This document shows, piece after piece, positions 7,231 through 18,208 of a stretch of DNA of 64,000 nucleotides. Origin of the DNA: an uncultured SAR86 cluster bacterium (GTDB lineage Bacteria > Pseudomonadota > Gammaproteobacteria > Magnimaribacterales > D2472); assembly GCA_905478015.1 (NCBI GenBank), contig CAJQGY010000010.1, forward strand, positions 1-64,000. Direction: 5' to 3'. The notes below the pieces were generated by a model, which had not been told where the DNA came from, did no database searches, and saw nothing but the letters and a program-made list of their open reading frames with translations. The position numbers and the translations under genes were made by a program. Within the stretch, counting starts at the first letter, position 1, and every line of letters starts with the position of its first letter.

Positions 7231-7962
7231 TTAAAAAGGAAAAACTAGTATTCCGCTAATTAGAATTAATGCTGAAAAAAAAGTCATAATTTCTCTTTTC
7301 CTAATTTTTATTAATGAATTAATTAATTTTGGCATGGTAAGTAAAGAGATGGTACAACCTATTGCAAATGGAATAAGTATGGAAAAATTAAAAATTGCTA
7401 TGGCTCCAATAATAGTTTTATAAATTCCAAGAGATAATAATATTGCGCTCCCTGAGACACCAGGTAATAGAAAAAAAGTGAATGCAATAAAACCCATCAA
7501 AAAAATATATCCATTTGAGAAAGTTTCTGGAGAAATATTTATTTTTGTTAAAACTAAAGCTACTAAAATTCCACAAAAAAAGTAAATATCTAACTTTAAG
7601 TTGGTATTGAATTCAGCTTTTACTCTTATTCCAATAATTATTGACACGAGACACATTAGAATACCAATAAAGATTAAGAAGTAGTCCGTGTATGATGAAT
7701 ACAAAAAAAGGATTAATTTTGATAAAAGGATTACGCTTAAAATCATAGAAATTAAAAACGGAACTATCAAATCCAAGAAAAATACTTTATTCAATTTTTG
7801 AATATTAAAAGTTAAGTTAGACAGCCTTAAGTTTGAAAGGAATAAAATAAATTTCTCGTACACATTAAATGCAAGTGCAATAGTAGATCCTGAAACTCCG
7901 GGAAGCAACTCAGCAATGCCTACAAAAAAACCTGCAATAATAAACCTTAGCCTCTCACTCAT
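7231..7962 (-). CDS. DUF368 family integral membrane protein
   Basis: A 243-residue polytopic membrane protein. The N-terminal motif GFFVGIAELLPGVSGSTIAL and its echo LLPGVSGSAILL around residue 165 are the two half-repeats characteristic of DUF368, where the PGVSGS loops probably enter the membrane. Around seven or eight helices are visible. DUF368 proteins have been proposed to be polyprenyl-phosphate (undecaprenyl phosphate) translocases, which would suit a neighbourhood of cell-wall genes, but that role is inference here. It is last in the ispDF-surE-pcm run and its start overlaps the pcm stop by four bases (ATGA). Confidence 0.85.
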   Translation of the reverse strand: MSERLRFIIAGFFVGIAELLPGVSGSTIALAFNVYEKFILFLSNLRLSNLTFNIQKLNKVFFLDLIVPFLISMILSVILLSKLILFLYSSYTDYFLIFIGILMCLVSIIIGIRVKAEFNTNLKLDIYFFCGILVALVLTKINISPETFSNGYIFLMGFIAFTFFLLPGVSGSAILLSLGIYKTIIGAIAIFNFSILIPFAIGCTISLLTMPKLINSLIKIRKREIMTFFSALILISGILVFPF

Positions 7963-8642
7963 GAATCTAATCCATCGTCTGATTTCCCTGGAAGCATTGG
8001 TACAAATGAAACATCATCATACAAATCTTGCTCAATCTCTTCAGTGGAAATTTTATTAATGACATTTAGTTTTTGAGATTTAGAGCTACCAACTGGTATA
8101 ACTATTTTTGCTGAGACATTTAAATTATCAACAAGGTCATGAGGGTATTCTCTTGGAGCAGCAGCACATATGACGCCGTCATATTTTTTTTTATTATCCC
8201 AATCTACAAATCCATCTCCATGAATTAATTCTACATTTCTAATTTTAAGTTCATTTAAATTTTCTCTAGCTTTGCTTACTAAAGGTTTGATTCTTTCAAT
8301 AGAATATATATTTTCACTAAAGTAAGAAAGTACGGCTGTTTGATATCCACAACCAGTCCCAAGCTCTAAAACATTATTAAGAATCTTCCCTCTAGCTTTT
8401 GTATGTGAGATGAGCAGTTCGGTCATTTTTGCAACAATATATGGCTGTGATATTGTCTGTTTATAACCTATAGTTAAGGATCTATTTTCGTATGCTCTGG
8501 ACCACAAGGCTTCGTCAACAAAAATATGCCTTGGCACTTGGGAGATTGCATCCAAGACTCTGAAATCTTTGATGCCCATATTAAGAAGATTTTCTATCAT
8601 CTCCTCGCGCACCCTTCTAAAAGTAAATCCTGAATTGCTCAT
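7959..8642 (-). CDS. pcm: Protein-L-isoaspartate O-methyltransferase
   Basis: Repairs isoaspartyl damage in proteins using S-adenosylmethionine. The 227-residue protein contains the Pcm substrate region (PRHIFVDEALWSRAYENRSL; TISQPYIVAKMTELL) and the SAM-binding motif VLELGTGCGYQTAVL. Length is normal. It sits directly after surE with a four-base overlap, the conserved surE-pcm pair. In many Gammaproteobacteria nlpD and rpoS follow; here a DUF368 gene follows instead. Confidence 0.95.
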   Translation of the reverse strand: MSNSGFTFRRVREEMIENLLNMGIKDFRVLDAISQVPRHIFVDEALWSRAYENRSLTIGYKQTISQPYIVAKMTELLISHTKARGKILNNVLELGTGCGYQTAVLSYFSENIYSIERIKPLVSKARENLNELKIRNVELIHGDGFVDWDNKKKYDGVICAAAPREYPHDLVDNLNVSAKIVIPVGSSKSQKLNVINKISTEEIEQDLYDDVSFVPMLPGKSDDGLDS

Positions 8643-9379
8643 AAAAACTTTTTAAAATTCTCTATAAGATCATTATTATCAAGATCATAGTCCAAAATAG
8701 AAATTGAAACATACCCATCCTTTACTGCTTCAGAATCTGTAAGGCACTCTTCATGAACAGGTGTTCCTGAAAGATTATATCTGTACTTTTTAATATTTTT
8801 TGAAGATTCAACTACCAAAGGCTTGCTTGGAATACCCCTCTTTGCAAGAGTTGTAATTTTAATGCCTTTAAATTCGTTTTCATTAATATCTGGTAAGTTA
8901 ACGTTAAAGACTTTACCTTCATAGCCTTTAGAGGAATTTATTATTAATTTAATAATTTCCACTGATTTTTTAGCAATATAACTTACATCTTTACAATCAT
9001 AAGATGCTACCGATAATGCAATTGGAGGGTATTTAAGTTTTCTCCCTCCAACAGCAGCACCAACAGTTCCAGAATATAAAACATCATTACCAATATTTGC
9101 ACCATGGTTAATTCCCGAGATTACGATATCAAACTCGAAATCAACCATCCCTAATAATCCAAAATAAGAACAATCAGCTGGAGTGCCATCTACAGAATAA
9201 ATTCTTTCATCAATTTTCTCGATCTCAGTTTCTTTAAGGAAAGATATTGCAGCACTCATGCCACTACAATTATTTTTTGGCGCTATCATCCAAACATCAT
9301 GATCTTTTATAAGTTCTTTATAGAGATAATTAATATTCTCGGCTTGATATCCATCATCATTGGTGAGTAGTATCTTCAT
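8639..9379 (-). CDS. surE: 5'/3'-nucleotidase SurE
   Basis: A metal-dependent nucleoside monophosphate phosphatase. The 246-residue protein starts MKILLTNDDG, where the Asp-Asp pair (residues 8-9) binds the metal. Other conserved parts are NCSGMSAAIS, DGTPADC and SGINHGANIGNDVLYSGTVGAA. Stop and start overlap with pcm, and its start touches the ispDF stop. In E. coli truD lies between ispF and surE; it is missing here. Confidence 0.95.
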   Translation of the reverse strand: MKILLTNDDGYQAENINYLYKELIKDHDVWMIAPKNNCSGMSAAISFLKETEIEKIDERIYSVDGTPADCSYFGLLGMVDFEFDIVISGINHGANIGNDVLYSGTVGAAVGGRKLKYPPIALSVASYDCKDVSYIAKKSVEIIKLIINSSKGYEGKVFNVNLPDINENEFKGIKITTLAKRGIPSKPLVVESSKNIKKYRYNLSGTPVHEECLTDSEAVKDGYVSISILDYDLDNNDLIENFKKFL

Positions 9380-10527
9380 TATTTATTTTTAAGATTTACA
9401 AGGGATTGCACTGATATTGCCTGATTTTTTCCAATAATACCAAGCTTTTCGGCTGTTGTTGCTTTTAAGCCTATGTTTGATTTAGATATATTTAAAATCT
9501 CACTAAGGCTTTGCAGAATATTTGTTCGAAATGGGCTAATTTTCGGTTGTTCACAAATAATAGTCGTGTCAATGTTATAAATTTCTAAATTCATTAACTC
9601 TATCTTTTTTAAACAAAATTCGATTATTTTTTTACTTTCAAGCCCTTCATTTCTTTTATCTTGATCTGAAAAAAATATACCAATATCTCCTATTGCCGCA
9701 GCTCCTAAAATTGAATCTGCAATTGAGTGGAGAAGAACATCACCATCAGAGTGAGCAACAATGCTATATTCACATGGTATTTTAAATCCTCCAAGAGTTA
9801 TTCCATCACCCTCTTTATATCTATGAACATCATAACCAGTTCCTGTCCTTGTATTAAATTTTGATAATAACTTTAAGTCATCTTTGTAAGTAATTTTTAT
9901 ATTATCTCTTGAGCCAAGAAGTTTGCTCACACTAAAACCACAATACTCTAAAGCAAATGATTCATCTGGAATTTCTAAACCTTGTGAAATGCATGATTTT
10001 AATGATGTTTTTAGTTCGTTAAATTTACATACTTGAGGAGTTTGCGCTAAATAGTAATCATTTTTATTAACTGTTCCTAATTTTTCTGATCTTAATGAGT
10101 CTGAAATTGGGATATATGGAAAAGCACCATAAGAATCATTATCAATTAAATTTTTAAACAAATCATTAATCGTTCTGTGAGAAAAATTTGGCCTTGCAGC
10201 GTCATGAATTAAAACGTATTCGTATCCATCTGCATGCTCGTTAGTTAAGGCTTTGTAAACAGATTCTGCTCTTGACGAGCCTCCATATATAATCTTAATC
10301 ATAGAATCTTTATAAAAATCTTGATTTTTAATATATTTGTTGTCTTCCGAAACAGTTATTATTAACTTGTCAATTAAATTTGATCTAAGCAATTCTTTAA
10401 CGGTATTCTCTATAACAGAGAATGTATTCAATTTAGCATATTGTTTTGGTTTTTCTTCACCAAATCTGTGTCCCACTCCAGCTGCAGGAATAATGGCTAA
10501 TATGCTTTTATTCTTCATTTTCTTCAA
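9379..10527 (-). CDS. ispDF: Bifunctional IspD/IspF (MEP pathway)
   Basis: One 382-residue protein combines 2-C-methyl-D-erythritol 4-phosphate cytidylyltransferase (IspD, about residues 7-220) and MECDP synthase (IspF, about 228-382), two non-consecutive steps of the MEP isoprenoid pathway. IspD landmarks are IPAAGVGHRFG, KQYAKL, HDAARP and LAQTPQ. IspF landmarks are GTGYDVHRY, HSDGDVLLHSIADS and GAAAIGDIGIFF. There is no stop or frameshift at the junction. Gammaproteobacteria usually have two adjacent genes; the fusion is usual in Alpha- and Epsilonproteobacteria. It overlaps ftsB by 20 bases. MKNKSILA at codon 4 is an alternative start. IspE lies at 63 kb. Confidence 0.95.
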   Translation of the reverse strand: MKKMKNKSILAIIPAAGVGHRFGEEKPKQYAKLNTFSVIENTVKELLRSNLIDKLIITVSEDNKYIKNQDFYKDSMIKIIYGGSSRAESVYKALTNEHADGYEYVLIHDAARPNFSHRTINDLFKNLIDNDSYGAFPYIPISDSLRSEKLGTVNKNDYYLAQTPQVCKFNELKTSLKSCISQGLEIPDESFALEYCGFSVSKLLGSRDNIKITYKDDLKLLSKFNTRTGTGYDVHRYKEGDGITLGGFKIPCEYSIVAHSDGDVLLHSIADSILGAAAIGDIGIFFSDQDKRNEGLESKKIIEFCLKKIELMNLEIYNIDTTIICEQPKISPFRTNILQSLSEILNISKSNIGLKATTAEKLGIIGKNQAISVQSLVNLKNK

Positions 10528-10798
10528 ATTTTATAAATTCCTCATCTGGATAACTCAACCCCAATCTTTCTCTTGCAAAATTTTCAATATGCTCGTCAGA
10601 ATTTTGTGCATTTTCAATTTCAAAAATTAAAATATCATTTTTTAGCTTTAACTTATCGTTTTTAATATGTTGCAAATTATTCTCTTGAACAAGGTTGGTT
10701 TTGTATGAAAGGCTATTATTGCCAAAAAATATTGAGTAGCCTAAAGTTAAAGAAGATAATATTAAAAATATTAAAATTAAGTTAGATATCCTTATCAT
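10508..10798 (-). CDS. ftsB: Cell division protein FtsB (DivIC family)
   Basis: A small bitopic divisome protein, 96 residues, with one N-terminal membrane helix (about 5-24) and then a short periplasmic coiled coil ([16 protein letters not shown]). It ends in a conserved-type segment, [17 protein letters not shown]. It partners FtsL and FtsQ, both present in the dcw cluster at 19-31 kb. Identification rests on the topology, the ARERLG-type motif and its place between eno and ispD, a conserved position in Gammaproteobacteria. Overlaps eno by four bases and ispDF by 20. Confidence 0.85.
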   Translation of the reverse strand: MIRISNLILIFLILSSLTLGYSIFFGNNSLSYKTNLVQENNLQHIKNDKLKLKNDILIFEIENAQNSDEHIENFARERLGLSYPDEEFIKFEENEE

Positions 10799-12072
10799 TT
10801 AGGAAAACTAAAGTTGTTATTTTCCTCTTCAATCCATAATATGCGATTATATTTTGCCACTCTATCTGATCTGCAGGGTGCTCCTGTTTTGATTTGACCA
10901 GCACCAAGGCCAATTGCTAGATCCGCAATTGTTGTGTCTTCTGTTTCACCGGATCTATGAGATATTATTGATTTATAGTTATTTGAATTAGCTAGATGTA
11001 TTGTTTCTATTGTTTCTGTAATGGTTCCTATTTGGTTGAATTTTATTAAAATTGAGTTTCCAAGGCCTTTTTCAATTCCATCTTTAAAGATATTCTTATT
11101 TGTTACAAAAAGGTCATCTCCAACAAGTTGGCACTTTTGGCTAATTTTATCAGTTAACTCCTTCCAGCCATCATAGTCATTCTCATCCATACCATCTTCA
11201 ATAGATATAATAGGATATTTTTCAACTAGCTCTTCTAAGTACGAAACAAATTCTGATGGAGATAAACTTCTACCCTCTCCTTTAAGATTATAGTTTTTTC
11301 CATCAAAAAACTCGCTAGCTGCACAATCAAGTGCAAGAAAGACATCTTCTCCAGGAATAAGTCCTGTTTGTCTAATTGAGTCTAATATTAGGGTTAGTGC
11401 CTCTTCATTAGATTTAAGATTAGGAGCAAAACCACCCTCATCACCAACAGCAGTAGATAAAGATTTTTGCTTTAATATATTTTTAAGATTCCAATATATT
11501 TCACTTGACCATCTCATAGCCTCACGAAAGCTTTTAGCCTTAGATGGTATTATCATGAACTCTTGAATATCAATATTATTATCAGCATGTTCGCCGCCAT
11601 TAAGAATGTTTAACATAGGCATAGGAAGGTTAGGCTTGACATTTAAACCAGTTATATTTTTATATATTTCAGAGAAATGCTGATGCAATGGAATATTTTT
11701 TTTCTTTGCTGCAGCATGAGAAACAGCCAATGAGACAGCCAAGATAGCATTTGCTCCTATGTTTGATTTATCAGAGGTACCATCTAAATCAATTAATTTT
11801 TTATCAATGCTTTTTTGATCTTCAGGATCTAGTTTTTCTAGAAGTGGGTTAATATGAATGTTGATATTATTAACAGCTTTTTCAACACCTTTTCCCATAT
11901 ATGCATTCCCACCATCTCTTAATTCTAAGGCTTCTTTAGTTCCAGTTGATGCTCCACTTGGGACAATAGCAATTGCTTCTATTCCACAATCAAGAATAAC
12001 TTTGCAAGATACTGTAGGAAGACCTCTAGAATCTAAAACTTGGATAGCTTTTATTGACCTAATTGATGACAT
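10795..12072 (-). CDS. eno: Enolase
   Basis: Converts 2-phosphoglycerate to phosphoenolpyruvate in glycolysis. The 425-residue protein is of normal length. Conserved stretches include [32 protein letters not shown], the Mg-binding Asp and Glu residues ([34 protein letters not shown]), the catalytic Lys region [10 protein letters not shown], and [19 protein letters not shown] is also the co-substrate of KdsA, whose gene lies 5 bases upstream, and of MurA at 42-43 kb. Confidence 0.98.
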   Translation of the reverse strand: MSSIRSIKAIQVLDSRGLPTVSCKVILDCGIEAIAIVPSGASTGTKEALELRDGGNAYMGKGVEKAVNNINIHINPLLEKLDPEDQKSIDKKLIDLDGTSDKSNIGANAILAVSLAVSHAAAKKKNIPLHQHFSEIYKNITGLNVKPNLPMPMLNILNGGEHADNNIDIQEFMIIPSKAKSFREAMRWSSEIYWNLKNILKQKSLSTAVGDEGGFAPNLKSNEEALTLILDSIRQTGLIPGEDVFLALDCAASEFFDGKNYNLKGEGRSLSPSEFVSYLEELVEKYPIISIEDGMDENDYDGWKELTDKISQKCQLVGDDLFVTNKNIFKDGIEKGLGNSILIKFNQIGTITETIETIHLANSNNYKSIISHRSGETEDTTIADLAIGLGAGQIKTGAPCRSDRVAKYNRILWIEEENNNFSFPK

Positions 12073-12077
12073 GCTTG

Positions 12078-14544
<2,467 letters not shown>

Positions 14545-14618
14545 TTAACGTAATCATGATGGGATAAAAGAATAACAGATAACAATGGATAGTTAAATAT
14601 AAATAAAAAAGAATAGAG

Positions 14619-15674
14619 TTAATTATGATATGTTTTTTTCACTCTAGATTTTATTCTGATCATCAAGTCGTAGGATATCAAGTCATTGGGTATTGAAATA
14701 TTGTTAATATTTGATTTTGGTGAAAAAATTTCACAGAAATCACCAACATTGCAGGCTTTATGATCAGAAATATCAACCGTTGTGAGGTCCATGCTTACCT
14801 TACCAAATATCTTGGCTTTCTTTCCATTTACTAAAACTATTGTTCCATCTTTTATGTTTTGTGCTAAGCCATCTGCATAACCTATGTAAACAGTTGCAAC
14901 AGTCATATCTTGATTAGCAGTTGCTCTCCCATCATAGCCTACAGATTCACCTTTTTTAATCTTTCGAATATTTACAATTGGTGATCTAAGAGTCATTGCT
15001 GTTTTTAGCTCATTCGTACCTATGTATCCTCCAAACATACCTATTCCACATCTAACCCAGTCATATGAATGATCTGGATAATTAAATACACACCCTGTAT
15101 TGGCTATGCTTCTAGAAACTTCTTCGCTTAGTTGACTATATACATTATTAAACCTAGCAAATTGCTCTTTATTGCTGTGTTTTTTTGGATCATTAGAAGC
15201 TGCTAAATGAGACATAAGCACTATTTTTTTATCTTTTAAATGCTCTTCATAAATTTTTAAAAATTCATTTTCTTCAAAACCAAGTCTATTCATTCCGGTA
15301 TTGATTTTAAACCAAAGATTTTTATAAAAATTATTTCTTTTTATGAGATCAAATTGTTCTGAATTATGAACAACTAAATCAAAATCATACTTTGATGCAA
15401 TTTTTAGATCTTCTTCAGAATACACCCCTGTCATCAAAAGAATTTTTTTATTTGATGCCTCTCTTATTCTTATGGCCTCGTCTATACGAACTGTTCCATA
15501 ACCATCTACAAAATCATCTATATGCTCCAGTAGATTTTCCATGATATGCCCATATGCATCAGATTTGATGACAGCCATAAATTTGCTTCCAACAGGTATT
15601 AGCTTTTTTAGATAATTAATGTTCTCTTGAACTATGGTTGGATCAATTATTAGCTCTGATCTAAGCGATGTCAT
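14619..15674 (-). CDS. alr: Alanine racemase
   Basis: A PLP enzyme supplying D-alanine for peptidoglycan; its product feeds Ddl at 20 kb. The 351-residue protein has the PLP lysine in FMAVIKSDAYGH near the N-terminus, KINTGMNRLGF and the C-terminal catalytic tyrosine region SVGYDGRA with YIGYADGLAQN. Length is normal for Alr. It overlaps the dnaB stop by four bases, and the dnaB-alr pair is conserved in Gammaproteobacteria. The 74-base gap after alr, before pyrG, shows no clear terminator. Confidence 0.95.
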   Translation of the reverse strand: MTSLRSELIIDPTIVQENINYLKKLIPVGSKFMAVIKSDAYGHIMENLLEHIDDFVDGYGTVRIDEAIRIREASNKKILLMTGVYSEEDLKIASKYDFDLVVHNSEQFDLIKRNNFYKNLWFKINTGMNRLGFEENEFLKIYEEHLKDKKIVLMSHLAASNDPKKHSNKEQFARFNNVYSQLSEEVSRSIANTGCVFNYPDHSYDWVRCGIGMFGGYIGTNELKTAMTLRSPIVNIRKIKKGESVGYDGRATANQDMTVATVYIGYADGLAQNIKDGTIVLVNGKKAKIFGKVSMDLTTVDISDHKACNVGDFCEIFSPKSNINNISIPNDLISYDLMIRIKSRVKKTYHN

Positions 15675-17038
15675 TCAAATGAATCATAAAAACCGTCATT
15701 AGAGAAATTTTCAAATCTTGTATATTCTTTAAGGAAAGTTAAGTGAATTGTTCCTATGGGGCCATTTCTTTGTTTGCCAATAATAATTTCTGCTTTATTG
15801 CCTTGCTCTGAGTCTTCGTTGTAAACCTCATCTCTGTAAATAAATAATATTACATCAGCATCTTGCTCAATTGCACCTGAATCTCTGAGGTCAGCCATGA
15901 TTGGCCTTTTGTTTGGACGCTGTTCGACTGCACGATTTAACTGAGAAAGCGCAACAACAGGAACATTAAGCTCTTTAGCAAGTGATTTTAATGATCTTGA
16001 TATCTCTGATATCTGATTGACACGATTTTCAGCAGATGTTGGAAGCTGCATTAGTTGAAGATAATCAACTACTATTAATGATAAGCCACCTTCAGATCTA
16101 GCTAGTCTTCTTGCCTTAGCTCTTAATTCCATTGGGCTCAATAGCGAACTATCGTCAATCCATAAAGGTAAATTCTTTAGTCTCTCTCCTTCTTGCATAA
16201 GAACTTTAAGCTGATCATCTCTTAACATGCCGGACCTAACATTCTGCTGGTCAAGCTTACACATTCCAGATAGCATTCTAGTTGTAAGAGATTCACCAGG
16301 CATCTCTAGACTGAATATTAAAACAGCTCCATCAGCATCATCATTAACTAAGACATTTTCTGCAATATTCATAGCAAAAGAAGTTTTACCCATGCTTGGT
16401 CTTCCAGCCACTATAATTAGATCTCCGTCTTGAATACCTTGTAGCTTTTTATCTAGATCTTTAAAACCAGTTGAGGAACCTATAAGCCCACCTTTCTTGT
16501 TCGAAAGTTCATGCAATCTATCCATGGTAGATGGTATAAGTTCTTTCATTGATTGCAGAGAAGAATCATTTTGGCTAGTTTCATCATTAAGAGCAAAAAT
16601 TAATCTTTCTGCATGGTCTAACAACTCTTCTCCATTCTGACCTTGTGGATTATTTATAATCTCAGTAATTTCTGAGTTTGCCTGCATTAATTTTCTAGAT
16701 ATTGATCGCTGTCTGATGATCTCAGCATATGCTTCTAGATTGGCAGCAGAAGGGGTGGATGTTGCTAATTCTATAAGATAGTTTTTACCACCAACTCTGT
16801 TTAAATTATTGCTGTTATCTAGCTTCTCAGAGACAGTTAAAGGATCTAAAGGCTTGTTTTCATTTACAAGCTCAGCCATTGATTCAAATATAATTTGATG
16901 GTCTTTACCTTGGAAGTCAACTTCAGTAATAACTTGAATGACGGTATCAAACCTATGGGTTTCAAGCATTAAGCCGCCTAAAACAGCTCTTTCAGCCTCT
17001 CTTGCTTGATTATTTTGATCTATTGGTATCTCAGTCAT
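15671..17038 (-). CDS. dnaB: Replicative DNA helicase DnaB
   Basis: A hexameric helicase of the replication fork. The 455-residue protein has an N-terminal primase-interacting domain (residues about 10-115, starting NQAREAERAVLGGLML) and a RecA-like motor with Walker A GRPSMGKTSFAMN, Walker B LIVVDYLQLM, and the helicase motifs ALSQLNRAVEQRPNKRP and DLRDSGAIEQDAD. No intein or insertion. The start codon has no clear Shine-Dalgarno and is preceded at three bases by a small AT hairpin (17042-17063). Confidence 0.97.
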   Translation of the reverse strand: MTEIPIDQNNQAREAERAVLGGLMLETHRFDTVIQVITEVDFQGKDHQIIFESMAELVNENKPLDPLTVSEKLDNSNNLNRVGGKNYLIELATSTPSAANLEAYAEIIRQRSISRKLMQANSEITEIINNPQGQNGEELLDHAERLIFALNDETSQNDSSLQSMKELIPSTMDRLHELSNKKGGLIGSSTGFKDLDKKLQGIQDGDLIIVAGRPSMGKTSFAMNIAENVLVNDDADGAVLIFSLEMPGESLTTRMLSGMCKLDQQNVRSGMLRDDQLKVLMQEGERLKNLPLWIDDSSLLSPMELRAKARRLARSEGGLSLIVVDYLQLMQLPTSAENRVNQISEISRSLKSLAKELNVPVVALSQLNRAVEQRPNKRPIMADLRDSGAIEQDADVILFIYRDEVYNEDSEQGNKAEIIIGKQRNGPIGTIHLTFLKEYTRFENFSNDGFYDSFE

Positions 17039-17041
17039 AAG

Positions 17042-17063
17042 AATATGATTTTTACATCATATT
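17042..17063 (-). repeat. 8-bp hairpin between rplI and dnaB
   Basis: AATATGAT (17042-17049) and ATCATATT (17056-17063) are exact reverse complements around six bases. It could be a weak terminator or mRNA-stability hairpin after rplI, or a structure that shapes dnaB initiation, since it ends three bases before the ATG. Confidence 0.45.
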
Positions 17064-17076
17064 TTAAAATAAACAA

Positions 17077-17523
17077 CTATTCAGCAGATACTTTAACAAC
17101 TACGTTTGCAGAAACCTCTGGATGTACACTTATAATTATATTGTGTTCGCCCTGCTCTTTGATAGGACCATCAGGAAGTTGTACTTCACTTTTATCTATT
17201 TCAACGCCAATATTAATAAATGCTTCGGATATTTCTCTTGTTCCAACTGAGCCATATAAGGCCCCTTCTTCGGTAACGGGAACTAATATTTCACATGAAG
17301 AGCCTTCTATAGAGTCTGATCTTGCAGTTGCTTGAGTAAGAAGATCGGCTGAAGCAGCTGCGAGCTCCTCTTTCCTAGATTCAACCTCTTCGATATTTCT
17401 ATCACTGGCGAATGCTGCTTTTTTTTGAGGAATTAGGAAGTTTCTAGCATAACCTGAATTAACTTCAACAATATCTCCTATTTCGCCAAGTCTTTGAATT
17501 TTATCTAATAGTATAATTTTCAT
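17077..17523 (-). CDS. rplI: Ribosomal protein bL9
   Basis: Large-subunit protein L9, 148 residues. The N-terminal RNA-binding domain MKIILLDKIQRLGEIGDIVEV followed by SGYARNFLIPQKKA is the L9 signature. A long connecting helix (about 41-75) and a C-terminal globular domain follow. Normal length. Third gene of the rpsF-rpsR-rplI operon, with dnaB following. Confidence 0.97.
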   Translation of the reverse strand: MKIILLDKIQRLGEIGDIVEVNSGYARNFLIPQKKAAFASDRNIEEVESRKEELAAASADLLTQATARSDSIEGSSCEILVPVTEEGALYGSVGTREISEAFINIGVEIDKSEVQLPDGPIKEQGEHNIIISVHPEVSANVVVKVSAE

Positions 17524-17532
17524 AATATTCTC

Positions 17533-17727
17533 TTACTGATGCATGTCAGTGTATGGCAAGAGAGCTAAAAATCTAGCTATCTTTACGGATTTAGTAACTT
17601 TTCTCTGGTTGGATGCTGTTATACCTGTAACCCTTGCTGGCATTATTTTCCCAGTTTCAGTAATGAACTGTTTAAGCAAATCGGTATTCTTGTAATCGAA
17701 TTTTTTTGGTAGATCAAATTTACTCAT
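17533..17727 (-). CDS. rpsR: Ribosomal protein bS18 with short N-terminus
   Basis: Small-subunit protein S18, partner of S6. The conserved core ([26 protein letters not shown]) and the C-terminal [13 protein letters not shown] are present. The protein is only 64 residues against 75 in E. coli: the usual basic N-terminal segment with RRRKFCRF is missing. An upstream extension is ruled out by an in-frame TAA two codons before the ATG, and GGAGAT provides a good Shine-Dalgarno. Overlaps the rpsF stop by one base. Confidence 0.95.
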   Translation of the reverse strand: MSKFDLPKKFDYKNTDLLKQFITETGKIMPARVTGITASNQRKVTKSVKIARFLALLPYTDMHQ

Positions 17728-18122
17728 TACTTATCTCCTCTATTTGTTTTTTTTGTTGCATCTTTTCTCTGAGATGTTTCATTTATGTCAGATCTTTTGT
17801 TCTTAGATTCTGCCATTAAAACTGATTCTTCTTCCGAATGATTGTTAACTGTCAAAATGATATGACGAATAATTGACTCGTTATATTTAATTTTTGTTTC
17901 AATTTCTAATAGCTTGCTTGGCTCTCCTTCCAAATTCATAAGCAAATAATGACCCTTGTTATGATTATTTATTGAGTAAGCTAACTGACGTCTTCCAATA
18001 TCTTCAAGTTTTACTGCTTTGAATGAGTTATCTGACAAAAGTTTATTGAATTCAGTTTTGAATTCTTCTACTTTAGATGAAAGATTTGGATTTAATATTA
18101 GGACTGCTTCGTATTTTTTCAT
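17727..18122 (-). CDS. rpsF: Ribosomal protein bS6
   Basis: Small-subunit protein S6, 131 residues. It starts [20 protein letters not shown] and has the S6 core with [29 protein letters not shown]. The C-terminal 30 or so residues are Lys/Ser/Asn-rich and low complexity, like the acidic or basic tails seen in other S6 proteins (in E. coli the tail is glutamylated by RimK). First gene of the S6-S18-L9 group and preceded by a good promoter (18180-18208). Confidence 0.96.
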   Translation of the reverse strand: MKKYEAVLILNPNLSSKVEEFKTEFNKLLSDNSFKAVKLEDIGRRQLAYSINNHNKGHYLLMNLEGEPSKLLEIETKIKYNESIIRHIILTVNNHSEEESVLMAESKNKRSDINETSQRKDATKKTNRGDK

Positions 18123-18179
18123 ATTTTTCCCTATGGATTAAAGATCCCTTCATTTATTAGTAGGAACCAAGGAAATAGC

Positions 18180-18208
18180 ATTCTAATGGAATTGATTTTT
18201 AGAATCAA
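18180..18208 (-). promoter_or_regulatory. Promoter of the rpsF-rpsR-rplI operon
   Basis: On the reverse strand, -35 TTGATT (18203-18208) and -10 TAGAAT (18180-18185) are separated by exactly 17 bases. The -35 box overlaps the ftsA stop codon. It gives a 5' UTR of about 50 bases. The same bases form a small inverted repeat (ATTGATT/AATCAAT, 18191-18209). Confidence 0.7.

Noticed and set aside
18123-18204. Possible S6:S18-binding leader RNA upstream of rpsF
   Set aside because: The leader has a small nested hairpin (CCTA...TAGG with GGAT/ATCC), but I could not find the CCG feature expected for the S6:S18 motif. The bases upstream are better explained by the promoter.
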